A DNA stretch of 64,000 bases from JAOAPY01 sp041492185 (GCA_041492185.1 JBGPWL010000004.1:39101-103100), one strand, 5' to 3'; shown: positions 41,761-51,121, numbered from the stretch's first letter. The notes: a model not told the origin generated them from the letters alone. Numbers and translations: made by a program.

Positions 41761-44700
41761 CTAATGCGGGCACTCACCGTTACTATGCGGATGGAGCAAG
41801 CTGAAGCGGAACTGATATTCGTCCGACGTCAGGAACGAGCAGACCATCGCATGCTGTTTGCCCACGTCGCGCAGTGGCCCGCTATTAACCTGGTTCAGCC
41901 AGAACAGGAAACCAGGTATGTCAGAGTCGCGCCTCAGATAGCCGCCGTATTCTCCATAGACGAACGCTCGGTTGTACTCGGCATCGATGAGCAGTCGGTT
42001 GTTTATCGGGTTCGTCTGAGTGTTGTCGTCGGCCAGCCGATACATCACTCCGCCGCGACCGAGCGTACCGTAAAGGTTGATCAGATTGGTTCGTTCCGAC
42101 GACAGGTTCACGCCAAGATCGTTTTGAATTGTAAGCAACACTGCGTCAACAAACTGCGCGGCAGTCGACAGGCTCGCCGGATACTTCGCGATAAATTCCG
42201 GCCGTTGGACAAACGCGTTGGCCAGATCCAACTGTGCCTGGGCCAGGTTGGCGCCGCCGATAACCAGCGCGCGATCCTGCGCGAAGCTCTGGTAGCTTGG
42301 CATCTTCAGCCTCTCGCCCGCATCGGGATTCGGATTCGGGTTTGGCTGATTGTTGCCGAAGGCGATCCGATCCAAACGATAGACATAAGACGCCGTCTGC
42401 TGATACTCAAGTTCAAAAAAGAATGCGTTCGAGACGTCCAGGCGCTTCGCGTTGATGCAATTCTGATCCGTTCCGCACGGGGCGAATTGATCGATCCAAA
42501 AGGCCTCGCCGCCTGCATCCGGCTCGCGCGATAGGAAGTCGCGATAGTGCTGGCTCACAAAAAAGTCGATGAACTCAAGCGGGTTCATCGCTGCGCGCGG
42601 GATGTAGGTTACCTGTTGCGCGTTGGTCAAATTTATCGGAGTCGATTCAGAAGTGTCCGGCGCAATCACGTACGCGTCGGGCTCGCCGCCGGAGATGCCG
42701 ACTACCGGGAAGATATTCGTGTTGCCACTGCCATAGCGCGTTTGGATCAATCCATTGCTGCGCAACTCGATCTCAAAGTTGATTGGAGCGCCGCCAAACA
42801 GACAATTGCCTACCGGCGGCCCGGCGTTGCAGGGCACGCCTTGCCAACGAAAAATAATGCGACTGGCGTCAGGCTGAACCACGTAGATATCCGCGTCCGC
42901 GCGCTGGTCGGTCCCGAGATAAAGATCGTCCCACAAACCGGAAATCATCTTGAAATTCACCATGCTGGCCGTGGAACCGGGAACGTCATCGGCGTCGCCG
43001 TTGGTTCTAAAAGGCGGTGTAGAGAAATAAAGATTCCCATTCGTCGAGATCGTCACGGTACTAAAATTCTGTCCAAAGTAGGGGAACGCGAAAGGCAAAA
43101 CAAAATTCTGCCGGTAACGATCGTCGAACTGCAGATTCAGATGCGCGCCGCCCGTGGAGAGAGGCAGGCTCTTGCCCAGCGCCGTCGCATAAGGATTGCC
43201 GTCCACAAAACTGATCGAAACATTCGTCGATGCGGGCGTGCCTTCATTTCCGGCGTTATCAAATTCGCGCAGCGAGATCGTTCCCTGGTTGTGTCCGATC
43301 GGAAATTTGACATCCAGCGTCTGCGGCGTGCCCGAAGCCGGCGGCGCTAGACTTTTTAGCGGCAAAACGGCGCCGGTGTTCGCATCCGTGAAGAACACCT
43401 GGTAAAGCGAAGCCTGGCCCAGTCCGCCGTCGTCACCTGATGAAGTCCACGCGAGGCTGATGTTCCGTCCACTCTGCGAAGTGATGCGAAAATTGGATAC
43501 CATTCCGGGCGGCGTCACATCGTTTTCCGCTAGTGCATCCAGACTCTCACGAACGTTCAAGCGTCGACCGGTTAAGGTTTTGCCCGACAAAGAAGAAAGC
43601 TGGTCGCCGTTGAAGATCAAGAGACTCCTGAGCTGCTGCACCGTGAGATTCGGGTTCTGCGCGCAGAGCAAGGCTGCCGCGCCTGTGGCGTGCGGCGCGG
43701 CCATCGATGTTCCACTCTCCTGGAAATAACTATTGCCAGTTTCGGTGCTGAGGATGTTGACGCCCGGCGCGCCCAACGTCGCCGTCTGCGCGCCAAAATT
43801 TGAAAAGCCGGCCAGTAAATCACTGCTATCAGTTGCGACAAGCGAGATGACGTTTGGCGCATTGTACCCAGAAGGGTAATGAGGATTAAGGTCCGAATCC
43901 AAAGAATCATTTCCATTGGAAGCGACGAACAAAATTCCGGACTGGTTCAGCGCTTTGATCGCATCCAGCGACGCTTGAGAAAACGCATAACTTCCATAAC
44001 TATTATTGAGCGCGCGAATGTTTGCGCCCATGCTCCCGCCTGAGGAAACAAAAAGATCGCGCATCTGTTTGGCATAGCTGTAAGCGCGAATCGCATCTGA
44101 ATCCGATCCTCCGCCTGGGCCAAGAAACTTCAACGACATGAGTCTGACTGTCCAGTTCACGCCGACTACTCCTATTCCGTTGTTGCCTACAGCGCCCATC
44201 GTGCCCGCTGTGTGCGTAGCATGATCGCCGGGCGTGATCGTGCCGGTGTTGTTCTGGAAGTCATAGCCGTGCAGGTCGCCCGTGATTCCCGGAATCGATC
44301 CCGGAAACGGATTTGTGAAAATGTTTGCCTGAAGGTCCTGATGGTTGAGGTCGATCCCTTCATCGACGTCCCCGACCACAATGTTGCTGCTTCCCGTGGT
44401 GATGTCCCAGGCCAGCGGCGCGCCAATCTTCGTCAGGCCGTACATGCTGCCGAAACTCGGATCGTTCGGCGTGAGATCAGCGTGGAGAATGTAGTTCGGC
44501 TCGGCGTAGATCACGTCAGGCTGCGTCTTGAGCGCCGCGATCGCGTTCATGGTCTCTTCGGGCGCGACGTGGGCGATTCGCAACCCGTCGACTATGTCAG
44601 AGCCTTCAAAGCGTTCGACCTTGATTGAAATGACCCGACCCTCGGCACTGACCACGCTCTGCGCACGCTGCTGGCGTTTGGCCACCGCATCGCTGCGGTA

Positions 44701-44907
44701 ACGAACCAGCACGTCACCGGCTACAAATTCCGGCCTCGAGCGCTTCTTATTCGGGCCTGCTGGTGCACCCGCCGGTGCACTGGAAAACCCGCGTCGCGCT
44801 TGAGACGGAGGTGATAAAGCGAAAACGGCAAGGATCGTAAGAGTCAGGAAAAGCGCGGCAGACAGCATAAAGCGAAAGCGATCGTTTGAGGGTAAGCGGC
44901 GATTCAT
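41761..44907 (-). CDS. Subtilisin-like (S8) serine protease with C-terminal DUF4214
   Basis: 1048 residues, with AGGAG about 11 bases before the ATG. A signal peptide ends near 37, and an I9-like propeptide occupies about 58-142 (VLVRYRSDAV ... DVIYAEPNYIL). The S8 domain has all three catalytic residues: Asp182 in GDVDEGIDLNH, His229 in DHATHTAG and Ser401 in SGTSMAAPH, with Asn301 or 302 as the oxyanion residue. A fibronectin-like domain (about 468-560) and further beta regions follow. DUF4214 runs from about 780 to the end, with CGTDQNCINAKRLDVSNAFF and a final MVCSFLTSDEYQFRF ... HSNGECPH. It is probably a cell-surface or released protease. Confidence 0.92.
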   Translation of the reverse strand: MNRRLPSNDRFRFMLSAALFLTLTILAVFALSPPSQARRGFSSAPAGAPAGPNKKRSRPEFVAGDVLVRYRSDAVAKRQQRAQSVVSAEGRVISIKVERFEGSDIVDGLRIAHVAPEETMNAIAALKTQPDVIYAEPNYILHADLTPNDPSFGSMYGLTKIGAPLAWDITTGSSNIVVGDVDEGIDLNHQDLQANIFTNPFPGSIPGITGDLHGYDFQNNTGTITPGDHATHTAGTMGAVGNNGIGVVGVNWTVRLMSLKFLGPGGGSDSDAIRAYSYAKQMRDLFVSSGGSMGANIRALNNSYGSYAFSQASLDAIKALNQSGILFVASNGNDSLDSDLNPHYPSGYNAPNVISLVATDSSDLLAGFSNFGAQTATLGAPGVNILSTETGNSYFQESGTSMAAPHATGAAALLCAQNPNLTVQQLRSLLIFNGDQLSSLSGKTLTGRRLNVRESLDALAENDVTPPGMVSNFRITSQSGRNISLAWTSSGDDGGLGQASLYQVFFTDANTGAVLPLKSLAPPASGTPQTLDVKFPIGHNQGTISLREFDNAGNEGTPASTNVSISFVDGNPYATALGKSLPLSTGGAHLNLQFDDRYRQNFVLPFAFPYFGQNFSTVTISTNGNLYFSTPPFRTNGDADDVPGSTASMVNFKMISGLWDDLYLGTDQRADADIYVVQPDASRIIFRWQGVPCNAGPPVGNCLFGGAPINFEIELRSNGLIQTRYGSGNTNIFPVVGISGGEPDAYVIAPDTSESTPINLTNAQQVTYIPRAAMNPLEFIDFFVSQHYRDFLSREPDAGGEAFWIDQFAPCGTDQNCINAKRLDVSNAFFFELEYQQTASYVYRLDRIAFGNNQPNPNPNPDAGERLKMPSYQSFAQDRALVIGGANLAQAQLDLANAFVQRPEFIAKYPASLSTAAQFVDAVLLTIQNDLGVNLSSERTNLINLYGTLGRGGVMYRLADDNTQTNPINNRLLIDAEYNRAFVYGEYGGYLRRDSDIPGFLFWLNQVNSGPLRDVGKQHAMVCSFLTSDEYQFRFSLLHPHSNGECPH

Positions 44908-45256
44908 TTAGCAATCTCCTAAAATCAAAAGAAGCATTAAAGACCCTTCAATTCTTGCTATTGAAGCGAGACTTCCGGGGAGACACCGTAAGAGGCATGA
45001 TTTCCAGCGTGCCGGGCTGAGTCAATCAGGTCACCGCCTGGAATTACGCCGCACAGAATATATCCTAATTCGGTTCCGGATTACAGGCAACAGGTAGTTC
45101 GATAGTGTCATAGCTTCGACTTCTTTGCGGCTTAAGTAGTCCCTTTGCGCCTTTGCGTGAAACTGCCAACCTTCCAGGACAACGGTTTCGCGTACAGCCA
45201 AGGTTAAGTCGTAAGACGCAAAGCTAAAGACACTCTGTAGTTCAATGACAATTCCA
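44908..45256. other. Gene-free 349-bp gap with half of a GCAAAG repeat
   Basis: No credible gene. At 45116-45164 a single arm of the CTTTGCGCCTTTGCG repeat family is present without a good partner; a weak match, GACGCAAAGCTAAAG, is near 45217. The AGGAG of the protease gene is at the left end. No clear promoter could be assigned. Confidence 0.5.
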
Positions 45257-47782
45257 TCATCGGAACCGTTGCCCAATCTGCTCCGTGCCAAACGTGCCGA
45301 TGCCGTTGAGCCGGAAGCTGAACTGGAGACGGTTCTCGCGACGCAAACCAACGTTGTAAGTATAGTTCTGCACCGTCATGGCGCAGCAGTCCCAACTGTA
45401 CCCGGTCGTGATGGTCGAACTAATGAGCGATGTGTTGCCTTTGCCGGGCCGCGGCTGAAAATCAAAAAAGAACGACGCGCCGCCATACAAGCCCTTCTCG
45501 CGATTGCCGAGAAAGATCGACGGGCTCCACTGCGAACCGCGCAACGTGCCCGCTTCCTTCCCGCGCGAGTCCGCAAATTTCGCGAGGCTGGGAACCAGAT
45601 CGATTGCGCGCGTGTAGTAGAAAGTTTGAAACGCCTGAACCAAAGCGCGATTGATGCCGAAGGTTGTCGAGAGCGCCCGCATTCCGCCGCCACGCGTGTC
45701 CAGGTCGCTGCGCAGATCGACAAACACGGAGCGGCGCGGACGGTAACGCGCTTCGATATTCAGCGGCGAGAAGCGGCGCGGCACGCCGCCGTAACTGAAA
45801 CCCGACAACGTATCGATCGGATAAAACTGATTGCGCTGTCCTGGTTTCAAGGCGCCGCCAAAATAAGGATCGAAAAAATACTTACCGCGCACCGTGATTG
45901 TCAGCGCTTCGTAAGGCTGGCTCGAGAGTGGCGCCTTCTCTCCCTTCTTTTCCGCTTTGATTGCCGCGCTGCTGACGTTCCCCGTCGAGCGGCGCGTGAA
46001 GAAACGGTTCGAGACGCCAAATTCGATCTCGTTGGTGTCGGCAATCGTATCGATGTAGTCAAAGCGAATTATTCGATCGAAATTGTTGACGCCGGTAATC
46101 CGCCGGTAGATTGCGTACGGTTCAATCAGATGGCGGAAAAAGAACGTCCCATTGCGCCGGTGATAATCGCGCGCCAGCGCGGGCGGCCTCAGGTCCAATT
46201 CAAATTCGCCATAGCCGCGCGTGACGTTGCGATTGGTCACCTGCTTCAGGGTCGGATCAACCGAATCCGAATAGAACGTTACGCGTCCGGCGGCGGTGCC
46301 CGTCAACGACCAACCGGCAAAGCTCAAAGGCACTTCGACGCGCGGATGGAAATCGAGTCGCTGCACCATGGACGGAGAGATCATCGGATCGCGGCCCGCT
46401 TCCTGGCGAAACAAAACCAGATCGTCCGCCGTTTCTTTGCGGCTGACACCCTCGGCGCCGCCTTCGTATGAAAAGTAGATCGGAAGTTTCTTGATGAAGC
46501 TCAGCGGCGACGGTCTCCGGTCGATTGTGACGCTGGGCATCTCGCGAATGCGAATGCGCGTGTTCGACAGCGACGTCACCTGCGCGCGGGCGAGGAAGTT
46601 GAAACTGTAATCCTGGAAATTTTTATTGACGAAAACCTGCGAGCGTTCTTCGGGCGATATTGCCTGCTGGATGTTGTCGGAAAACACCTGACGGAAAGCC
46701 AAATTCGAGGTCACGTTAACATCGGCGGCGGCCACGAACCCGTTGGGAAAGTAATGGACGCCGTCAACGTAGAAACTCGAGCCGCCCTGATCCGGGTGCT
46801 TGGCATCTGCGCGCGGCCCCAGCACGCGATCCTTGACGTAGAAAAATCCGGCGTTGAAAAACGAACGCGAGTTGGCGCGCGTTCGCAGATCCGTTCCAAA
46901 GGCAAATCCTCGCCGCGTGTAGATGTCGCCGCGGAAAGTTACGTCGGCCGATCGCCCGAGCGTCAGGTAATACGCCTCGGAAGCACGAAAGCCTTTCGCG
47001 CCCGAGCCGCCAAAGGTTGGGGTGAGAAAACCCGAGGCACGATCGCGATGTTTGATCGACACGGATGCGAACGGCAGATAAAGAATCGGAAAATTCTTGA
47101 CCTTGAATTTGGCCGAAACCAAACGCGCGCGATCGCCGGTCTTGATTCTCACTCGCTTGGCATGAAAGCTCCACTTGGGAACTTCTTCATCGCAAGCGGT
47201 AATCTGAGCATTGATCGCCACGATGGTGTCAAGACTGATTCGCTCGACGCGGTCCGCCGTGAAATAGAGCCGCGTACCATCCTCCGTCTGGTTCGTGAAG
47301 CCGGTGGAGTCGACAAAGAAGCCGGTCTTGGTTCTGTAGTTCCACTCGGCGCGCGAGCCCGTAATGCGCTGCTGGTCGCCTTGATCGAATACGACGTTCC
47401 CTTCGGCGACGATCTTGTTAGTCGCTTCGTAATCCGTAACTTTGTCGGCCTGCAGGCGATAGGTCCCAACGTGAATGTCCACGTTGCCCTCGTAGACAAC
47501 GATCCGTTCGTTCTTTTCTTTTCCGATCTCGGTGGCCTTTTGCGCATCAACCGTGACCTGGTCGGTCGCTTGCGGCGCGCCCGGCCTGGCTGACACACGC
47601 TGTCGCACTGGTGGTTGTTCCTGTGTTAACGGGTTCACGTTCGGCGTGTCAGTCATCGGATTTGTGACTTTCCGATCGACGGGATTGGTCTGCTGCGCGA
47701 GCGCCGGCGCAGAAACGATCACGCTCGCTGCAGCGAGCAAGATCAGCCGGGAGATTCGATTTGAGGAAGAAAGAACGTGCAA
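45257..47782 (-). CDS. lptD: LPS-assembly protein LptD
   Basis: 841 residues. A signal peptide ending near APALAQ (30) precedes a periplasmic OstA/LptA-like beta-jellyroll: VVYEGNVDIHVGTYRLQADK ... VAEGNVVFDQGDQQRITG at about 95-140. The rest is a long beta-barrel rich in aromatic strands, with a beta-barrel-like end. Cys197 and the Cys799-Cys800 pair correspond to the conserved C...CC pattern that forms inter-domain disulfides in E. coli LptD. The protein inserts LPS in the outer leaflet with LptE, which was not found here. The start is read as TTG at 47782, and no ATG lies before the signal peptide. It is close to lpxB, lpxD and lpxA. Confidence 0.88.
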   Translation of the reverse strand: MHVLSSSNRISRLILLAAASVIVSAPALAQQTNPVDRKVTNPMTDTPNVNPLTQEQPPVRQRVSARPGAPQATDQVTVDAQKATEIGKEKNERIVVYEGNVDIHVGTYRLQADKVTDYEATNKIVAEGNVVFDQGDQQRITGSRAEWNYRTKTGFFVDSTGFTNQTEDGTRLYFTADRVERISLDTIVAINAQITACDEEVPKWSFHAKRVRIKTGDRARLVSAKFKVKNFPILYLPFASVSIKHRDRASGFLTPTFGGSGAKGFRASEAYYLTLGRSADVTFRGDIYTRRGFAFGTDLRTRANSRSFFNAGFFYVKDRVLGPRADAKHPDQGGSSFYVDGVHYFPNGFVAAADVNVTSNLAFRQVFSDNIQQAISPEERSQVFVNKNFQDYSFNFLARAQVTSLSNTRIRIREMPSVTIDRRPSPLSFIKKLPIYFSYEGGAEGVSRKETADDLVLFRQEAGRDPMISPSMVQRLDFHPRVEVPLSFAGWSLTGTAAGRVTFYSDSVDPTLKQVTNRNVTRGYGEFELDLRPPALARDYHRRNGTFFFRHLIEPYAIYRRITGVNNFDRIIRFDYIDTIADTNEIEFGVSNRFFTRRSTGNVSSAAIKAEKKGEKAPLSSQPYEALTITVRGKYFFDPYFGGALKPGQRNQFYPIDTLSGFSYGGVPRRFSPLNIEARYRPRRSVFVDLRSDLDTRGGGMRALSTTFGINRALVQAFQTFYYTRAIDLVPSLAKFADSRGKEAGTLRGSQWSPSIFLGNREKGLYGGASFFFDFQPRPGKGNTSLISSTITTGYSWDCCAMTVQNYTYNVGLRRENRLQFSFRLNGIGTFGTEQIGQRFR

Positions 47783-47956
47783 AAAAAGAGCGAAGACCTC
47801 CGAACCGCGCTGGCCAGCGTACGCTCGCCAACAACGGCCGTGGCGAGGGCGCGCTTTTTTGTATAAAGCGTCGCGATGCTAACACGAAAAAGCAGAAAGC
47901 CGTAAGCAGAAGGCAGAAAGGGTAGTGATGCAGTTTCGATGGGTCGCGATCTCATT

Positions 47957-48252
47957 CACACCTGGCTTCAGGAGTCTGTCGGGAAAAATGGAGAGGTGGC
48001 CTTTCATAACCGAAGATCCGGCTTTCACCCCGTTAGGGGTGAGATGTTTATAGATTAGGGCCAGGTCCCTCCAACTCCGTTCGGAGGAGCGGAATGAGCT
48101 TGAGCGGCAAAGATCTCGTTGACTTCCGCTCCTCCGAACGGAGGTGATGAGGACATTGCGTTCGTTCTATAGACATTTCACTCCTACGGAGTGAAGAAGC
48201 TTGGTGGTGACATCGGCTTTCTCCGACAGCCTTCTGAAGGAAGCGAGGTGTG
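47957..48252. repeat. 296-bp nested palindrome of the GAGCGG/TTTATAG family
   Basis: The tips CACACCT (47957) and AGGTGTG (48246-48252) open a long imperfect dyad. Within it are a middle pair (CACCCCGTTAGGGGTGAGAT with TTTATAGA / TCTATAGACATTTCACTCC) and an exact inner pair of 20 bases at 48075-48094 and 48124-48143. It occupies half of the 611-bp gap between divergent lptD and lpxB. A GC-rich dyad followed by T's lies near 47810-47862. No gene is seen in the gap. Confidence 0.75.
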
Positions 48253-48393
48253 AAGCAGAGTTCAAATTGCATCAGTGCCGCAGAAAGAAAAAATCGGAGA
48301 TGCAATCCGGTCCACCTTCAGTCGGCGGCCTCGTCATCCTAAAATGCCCTGGTCCGTTCGCCACTGCGACGCTTGCTGTTATCATCACTTCGG

Positions 48394-49560
48394 ATGAGTG
48401 AAGAAATCCGACTCATGATCGTCGCGGGCGAACCTTCGGGCGACGCACACGCCGCGGCGCTTGTGCGCGCGCTGCGCGAGACGGAGCCGCAGACACAGTT
48501 TGAATTCTTCGGCGCCACCGGACCAATGATGCGGGCGGCGGGCGTCGATCCGGTCATCAGTTCAGACCACCTCTCAATCATGGGTCTCTTGGAAATCGGG
48601 CGGGCCCTGCCGAAATTCTGGCGCGCATTCAAGATCCTGAAGCGAGCGGCGCTCGAGCGGAATCCGCAGGCAATCATTCTGGTTGACTGGCCCGACTTCA
48701 ATCTTAAGTTGGCGCGCTCACTGCACCGCCGCGGTTTGAAGGTGATCTATTACATCAGTCCGCAGGTCTGGGCGTGGCGCTCTTATCGCGTGCGAAGCAT
48801 TCGCCGTGACGTTGATCTCTTGCTGTCAATTCTGCCATTTGAGAAAGAGTGGTTTGCGTGGCGTGGGATGACGAACGTTGAATACGTCGGCCACCCGCTC
48901 GCGGGCGAGGTTCATGCGCGTTACGATCGGGCGGAGTTTTGCCGGCAAACGAAGCTCGATTCCAAATTACCGATCATTTCACTTGTCCCCGGCAGTCGTC
49001 GCAAAGAAGTAGAGCGCATTCTGCCACCGATGCTCGAAGCCGCCGCGCTCATTTCTGCCCGCCGTCCCGAGATTCAATTCGTGGTTGTAGTCGCGCCCAG
49101 CCGGACATCGGATGAGGTGCGAGACATTGTGCGTGCGCAGAGGGCAACGCCGGAGCCGCTGCCGTCGTGCCTTCATATCGTTTCCGGCCAATCGCGCGAA
49201 GCGCTCGCGGCTTCTGACGTGGCGGCGATAGCGAGTGGTACCGTGACCCTGGAAGCCGCTTTACTCGGAACGCCGATGGTGGTCGTTTACAAAGAGTCGG
49301 CAATTAACTGGCACATTTTGGGACGTTTGATAACAACGGACCACTACGGACTCGTTAATGTGGTAGCAGGTGAACGCGTGGCGACTGAACTGATGCAGTA
49401 TGACCTAAACGGCGAGCGATTAGCGAACGAGTTGCTTCTGTTACTCGACGAGAATCGAAATGAGAATGCCCGCCAGCGTTTGCGCGAGGTGGCGAATCAA
49501 CTAGGCGAGGGCGGCGCTTCGCAAAGAGCCGCGGAGTGGGTTCTCGAAGCGATTCAATAA
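48394..49560 (+). CDS. lpxB: Lipid-A-disaccharide synthase
   Basis: 388 residues from the ATG at 48394, normal for LpxB. The N-terminus IRLMIVAGEPSGDAHAAALV, then QAIILVDWPDFNLKLARSLH, YYISPQVWAWRSYRV and VEYVGHPLAGE are all family signatures. The donor-binding part has SLVPGSRRKEVERILPPMLEA near 198, and IASGTVTLEAALLGTPMVVVYK near 285. The enzyme (GT19) joins UDP-diacylglucosamine and lipid X at the inner face of the inner membrane. A TTG further upstream is possible but less likely. It stands alone on the plus strand between two related palindromic elements. Confidence 0.95.
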   Translation: MSEEIRLMIVAGEPSGDAHAAALVRALRETEPQTQFEFFGATGPMMRAAGVDPVISSDHLSIMGLLEIGRALPKFWRAFKILKRAALERNPQAIILVDWPDFNLKLARSLHRRGLKVIYYISPQVWAWRSYRVRSIRRDVDLLLSILPFEKEWFAWRGMTNVEYVGHPLAGEVHARYDRAEFCRQTKLDSKLPIISLVPGSRRKEVERILPPMLEAAALISARRPEIQFVVVVAPSRTSDEVRDIVRAQRATPEPLPSCLHIVSGQSREALAASDVAAIASGTVTLEAALLGTPMVVVYKESAINWHILGRLITTDHYGLVNVVAGERVATELMQYDLNGERLANELLLLLDENRNENARQRLREVANQLGEGGASQRAAEWVLEAIQ

Positions 49561-49564
49561 GAGT

Positions 49565-49606
49565 GCGGCTTCGCCGCCTGATGTGCGGAAGGTCTGTGGC
49601 CTTCCG
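49565..49606 (+). terminator. Two hairpins after lpxB
   Basis: GCGGCTTCGCCGC (49565-49577) and CGGAAGGTCTGTGGCCTTCCG-like (49586-49606) form two GC-rich stems right after the lpxB stop codon. No T-tract follows, so the call is tentative. Confidence 0.45.
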
Positions 49607-49706
49607 GGACCATTCAATTCTCTTCTTGGGCTGCGCCCATCAATGTAAACACTCGACCTTAAGAAATCTTAGAAAGTACTAGCCAAACATATTTGAAATT
49701 GGCCAA

Positions 49707-49867
49707 AGCTCCGGAGGAGCGACATCTTTATAGAATACGTTTCGGACACGGCAACGCAAGCTCCGATAGGAGCGGCATGGGTATCGCGAAGAATATGCCG
49801 CTCCCAAAGGAGCTTGGAACGGTAATCATTTCACCTGTAACTATAAAGATGTCGCTCCTCCGGAGCT
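49707..49867. repeat. 161-bp nested palindrome related to 47957-48252
   Basis: Outer arms at 49707-49733 and 49841-49867 are exact reverse complements over 27 bases and end in CATCTTTATAG. Inner arms at 49758-49778 and 49795-49815 (AAGCTCC ... GAGCGGCAT) pair at most positions. The words GGAGGAGCG, TTTATAGA and GAGCGGCAT are shared with the element upstream of lpxB. It lies between the convergent lpxB and lpxD genes. Confidence 0.78.
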
Positions 49868-49921
49868 GGCGGCTTCCTGAATTTGTTGAACTGCTTCTGC
49901 GCAGAATGAAAATCTAAGAAT

Positions 49922-50968
49922 CTAATCACCCTGGCGTTTCCTCAGTTCGTCTAACTGCCTTTTCAATTCCTTGATCTCTTCGCGCATCTGCGGCAAACGA
50001 CCGAGGTGCGCGTTTAGACGTTTGTAGTCCTCAAGTGGTTGAATCGGAATGCCCCACCAAACGCCGGGTCGGACAATCTTGCCTGGCAAAACTCCCGCTT
50101 TCGATCCGATCACGGCGCCGCTCATCACGCGAATGTGATCGCCAAAGCCCACTTGTCCACCGATCACGCAGTCGTCTTCAATCGTGACGCTGCCCGAAAT
50201 TCCGGTCTGCGCCGCAATCACGACGCGCTCGCCGATGTCGCAGTTGTGGCCTACGTGGACGAGATTATCGAGCTTGGTGCCGCGGCCGATTCGCGTTTGG
50301 CCCAGCGCCGCGCGGTCCACGCAGGTGTAAGCGCCCAGCTCGACGTCGTCTTCGATCACGACGGTGCCGATCTGCGGAAACTTGTGATAACCCATGTCGT
50401 CGCGCACGTAACCAAAACCGTCCGCGCCGATGCAAACGCCCGCGTGCAGTATCACGCGATCGTCGAGCTTGACTCCATCATAGAGCACGACGTTTGGATG
50501 CAGCACGCACTCGCGGCCAATGGTGACATTCATCCCGACGACGACGCCGGCTTCGAGGCGCGTGTCGGCGCCGATGCGCGCATACTCGCCGACAACAACA
50601 TGCGGACCAACGTAAACACTCGCGTGAATCTCAGCGCTTTCGGCGATTGCGGCAGTGGAATGAACTGATGGCGCACGAGACTTGGGCGGATGCAATAGCG
50701 CGGCGATCAAAGAGAACGCCAACTTCGGATTCTTTGCTTCAATGCGGCAAGCAGCGGTTACTGCGGCGCCTTCGCGAACGATTAGACATGAGGCCTTGCT
50801 TGCAGTTGCCGCTTCGAAAAACTTGTCGTCTTCGACGTAAGTAATATCGCCGTCGTCCGCGTTGTCGAGGCTGGCAACGCTTCTAATCAATACGCTGCCA
50901 TCGCCAACGACGTGGCCGCCAACTTTGGCGGCGAGTTCAGAGACAGCTAATGGATGCGCCTTGTTCAT
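49922..50968 (-). CDS. lpxD: UDP-3-O-acylglucosamine N-acyltransferase
   Basis: 348 residues from the ATG at 50968, chosen because it gives the usual LpxD N-terminus (LAVSELAAKVGG) and length. The frame runs back to 51034 only through the GCAAAG repeat. The N-terminal uridine-binding domain is followed by a left-handed beta-helix of hexapeptides (VYVGPHVVVGEYARIGADTR). The catalytic His lies in the conserved segment NLVHVGHNCDIGE near residue 240. The last 40 residues are a helical coil. LpxD adds the second hydroxyacyl chain in lipid A synthesis. It lies downstream of lpxA on the same strand, without fabZ between. Confidence 0.93.
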   Translation of the reverse strand: MNKAHPLAVSELAAKVGGHVVGDGSVLIRSVASLDNADDGDITYVEDDKFFEAATASKASCLIVREGAAVTAACRIEAKNPKLAFSLIAALLHPPKSRAPSVHSTAAIAESAEIHASVYVGPHVVVGEYARIGADTRLEAGVVVGMNVTIGRECVLHPNVVLYDGVKLDDRVILHAGVCIGADGFGYVRDDMGYHKFPQIGTVVIEDDVELGAYTCVDRAALGQTRIGRGTKLDNLVHVGHNCDIGERVVIAAQTGISGSVTIEDDCVIGGQVGFGDHIRVMSGAVIGSKAGVLPGKIVRPGVWWGIPIQPLEDYKRLNAHLGRLPQMREEIKELKRQLDELRKRQGD

Positions 50969-51001
50969 TGAACTCTTGGATTGAGCCAGAACTAACGGTA
51001 T

Positions 51002-51121
51002 TTTCCCGCAAAGGCGCAAAGTCGCAAAGAGCATTCAAAGACAGAAGAGTTGGGTGCGGCTTGCGACTCGACAGTACCTTTGACTTCTCGATTCTTTGCG
51101 CCTTTGCGCCTTTGCGGGAAA
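51002..51121. repeat. Palindrome of the GCAAAGGCGCAAAG family
   Basis: The arms at 51002-51021 and 51102-51121 are exact reverse complements over 20 bases (TTTCCCGCAAAGGCGCAAAG). The element lies between lpxA and lpxD on the minus strand. The 80-base loop has no gene. It may separate the two transcription units. Confidence 0.75.

Noticed and set aside
41581..42534. Long plus-strand open frame (317 aa) opposite the end of the subtilisin-like protease gene
   Set aside because: It is an antisense shadow of the conserved DUF4214 coding sequence; a similar frame appears opposite the 32018 gene, and it has no domain or ribosome site.
45245..46471. Plus-strand open frame of 408 aa
   Set aside because: It lies opposite lptD, is Arg/Ala-rich with no domain, and the lptD frame carries clear family motifs.
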